Assembly: GCA_029946075.1 (NCBI GenBank)
Contig: JAQSDT010000106.1
Location: forward strand, 1 to 7,220
Reading direction: 5' to 3'
Length of the DNA: 7,220 bases
Origin: a bacterium
Lineage (GTDB): Bacteria; Pseudomonadota; Alphaproteobacteria; Rhizobiales; Xanthobacteraceae
Part shown: piece after piece, positions 6,707-7,220 of the stretch
How the letters are laid out: every line of letters starts with the position of its first letter
Position numbering within the stretch: position 1 is the first letter of the stretch
The notes under the pieces: generated by a model
What the model was told of the DNA's origin: nothing
The model's database searches: none
Seen by the model: only the letters and a program-made list of their open reading frames with translations
Translations under genes and position numbers: made by a program

Positions 6707-7220
6707 ATGTCGGACGTGTTGCCGGAGGGAGGCTGGCAGGTCGGCATCGACATCGGCGGCACCTTCACCGACCTGGTGGCGCTGCTGCCCTCAACCGGCG
6801 AGGTACGCTCGATCAAGGTGCCGACCCAGCGCAACGATCCCGTCGCCAGCATCAAAGCAGCGCTCGCCGCCGCCCGGCTCCTGGCCGAGGACGTAGCCGA
6901 TCTCGTACACGGCACGACGCTGGTGACCAACGCCATTGTCGAGGACCGTGTCGAGCCGGTGGCGCTGGTCGCGACGGCTGGCTTCGAGGACGTGCTGGAT
7001 ATCGGCCGCGCCGGACGCCAGCACCTCTACCGCCTCGACCTGCCGCCGCGCCGTGCCGCGCAGGTGCCGGCGGAACGCCGCTTCGGTCTTGCCGAGCGCG
7101 TCGATCACACCGGTAGCGCGGTGCTGGTGCCCGATTCGGCCGCCATGGCCGAAATCGTGCGGCAGGTGAAGGCGGCAGGTGTCGAAACCGTCGCGGTGTC
7201 GCTGCTGCATTCCTACGCCA
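6707..7220 (+). CDS. hyuA: Second HyuA-type hydantoinase/oxoprolinase subunit A, N-terminal fragment (3' cut by window edge)
   Basis: An open frame of 171 codons running off the window, four bases after the livF stop. It is the ATP-binding end of a HyuA protein: GIDIGGTFTDLV (residues 13-24) is the phosphate-binding loop of the Hydant_A_N domain, HGTTLVTNAIVE (68-79) is the second hallmark, and ALVATAGFEDVLDIGR (86-101) with RQHLYRLDLP (104-113) is the third. The fragment ends in VSLLHSYA, a strand that continues in full-length relatives of about 690 residues. GGGAG at 6693-6697, inside the end of livF, is a plausible ribosome site nine bases before the ATG. A hyuB partner probably follows beyond the window (inference). 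This gene is separate from the HyuA at the window start. The two visible pieces cover opposite ends of the protein, so their similarity cannot be compared here. Confidence 0.92.
   Translation, partial: MSDVLPEGGWQVGIDIGGTFTDLVALLPSTGEVRSIKVPTQRNDPVASIKAALAAARLLAEDVADLVHGTTLVTNAIVEDRVEPVALVATAGFEDVLDIGRAGRQHLYRLDLPPRRAAQVPAERRFGLAERVDHTGSAVLVPDSAAMAEIVRQVKAAGVETVAVSLLHSYA

Overview
This 7.2 kb window is a tightly packed, single-direction (+ strand) gene cluster from a GC-rich bacterium. Strong G/C preference at third codon positions, the long antisense shadow frames that this produces, and the style of the transport genes all suggest a soil or plant-associated alphaproteobacterium (Rhizobiales or Rhodospirillales type). 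That placement is inference; no rRNA or marker gene is present to confirm it.

Layout: (1) 1-433, the C-terminal end of a HyuA-type subunit (hydantoinase/oxoprolinase A family), cut by the window edge; (2) 423-2102, a complete HyuB-type subunit overlapping it by 11 bp; (3) 2103-2185, an 83-bp leader holding a perfect 29-bp tandem duplication; (4) 2186-3346, a periplasmic substrate-binding protein of the branched-chain amino acid (Peripla_BP_6) type with a twin-arginine-like signal peptide; (5) 3384-4262 and 4259-5218, the LivH-type and LivM-type permeases; (6) 5229-6008 and 5995-6702, the LivG-type and LivF-type ATPases; (7) 6707-7220, the N-terminal quarter of a second HyuA-type protein that runs off the window. 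No gap exceeds 83 bp. Most junctions overlap or are a few bases long, and I see no convincing terminator, so the cluster probably forms one operon.

How it fits together (inference): the binding protein and LivHMGF cassette would import a small polar compound at the cost of ATP. The HyuA/HyuB enzymes, whose relatives are ATP-dependent ring-opening amidohydrolases (5-oxoprolinase, N-methylhydantoinase, caprolactamase) or related carboxylases (acetone and acetophenone carboxylase), would then process it. The substrate cannot be read from the sequence; a cyclic amide or imide such as a hydantoin, lactam or 5-oxoproline-like compound is the natural hypothesis. LIV-type transporters next to hyuAB are familiar, so this is a known kind of cassette and not a new system. 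The less ordinary points are a second hyuA on the far side of the transporter, the 29-bp tandem repeat whose junction creates an upstream ATG, a possible small pseudoknot over the livH ribosome-binding site, and a His-Trp in HyuB where many relatives have His-His.
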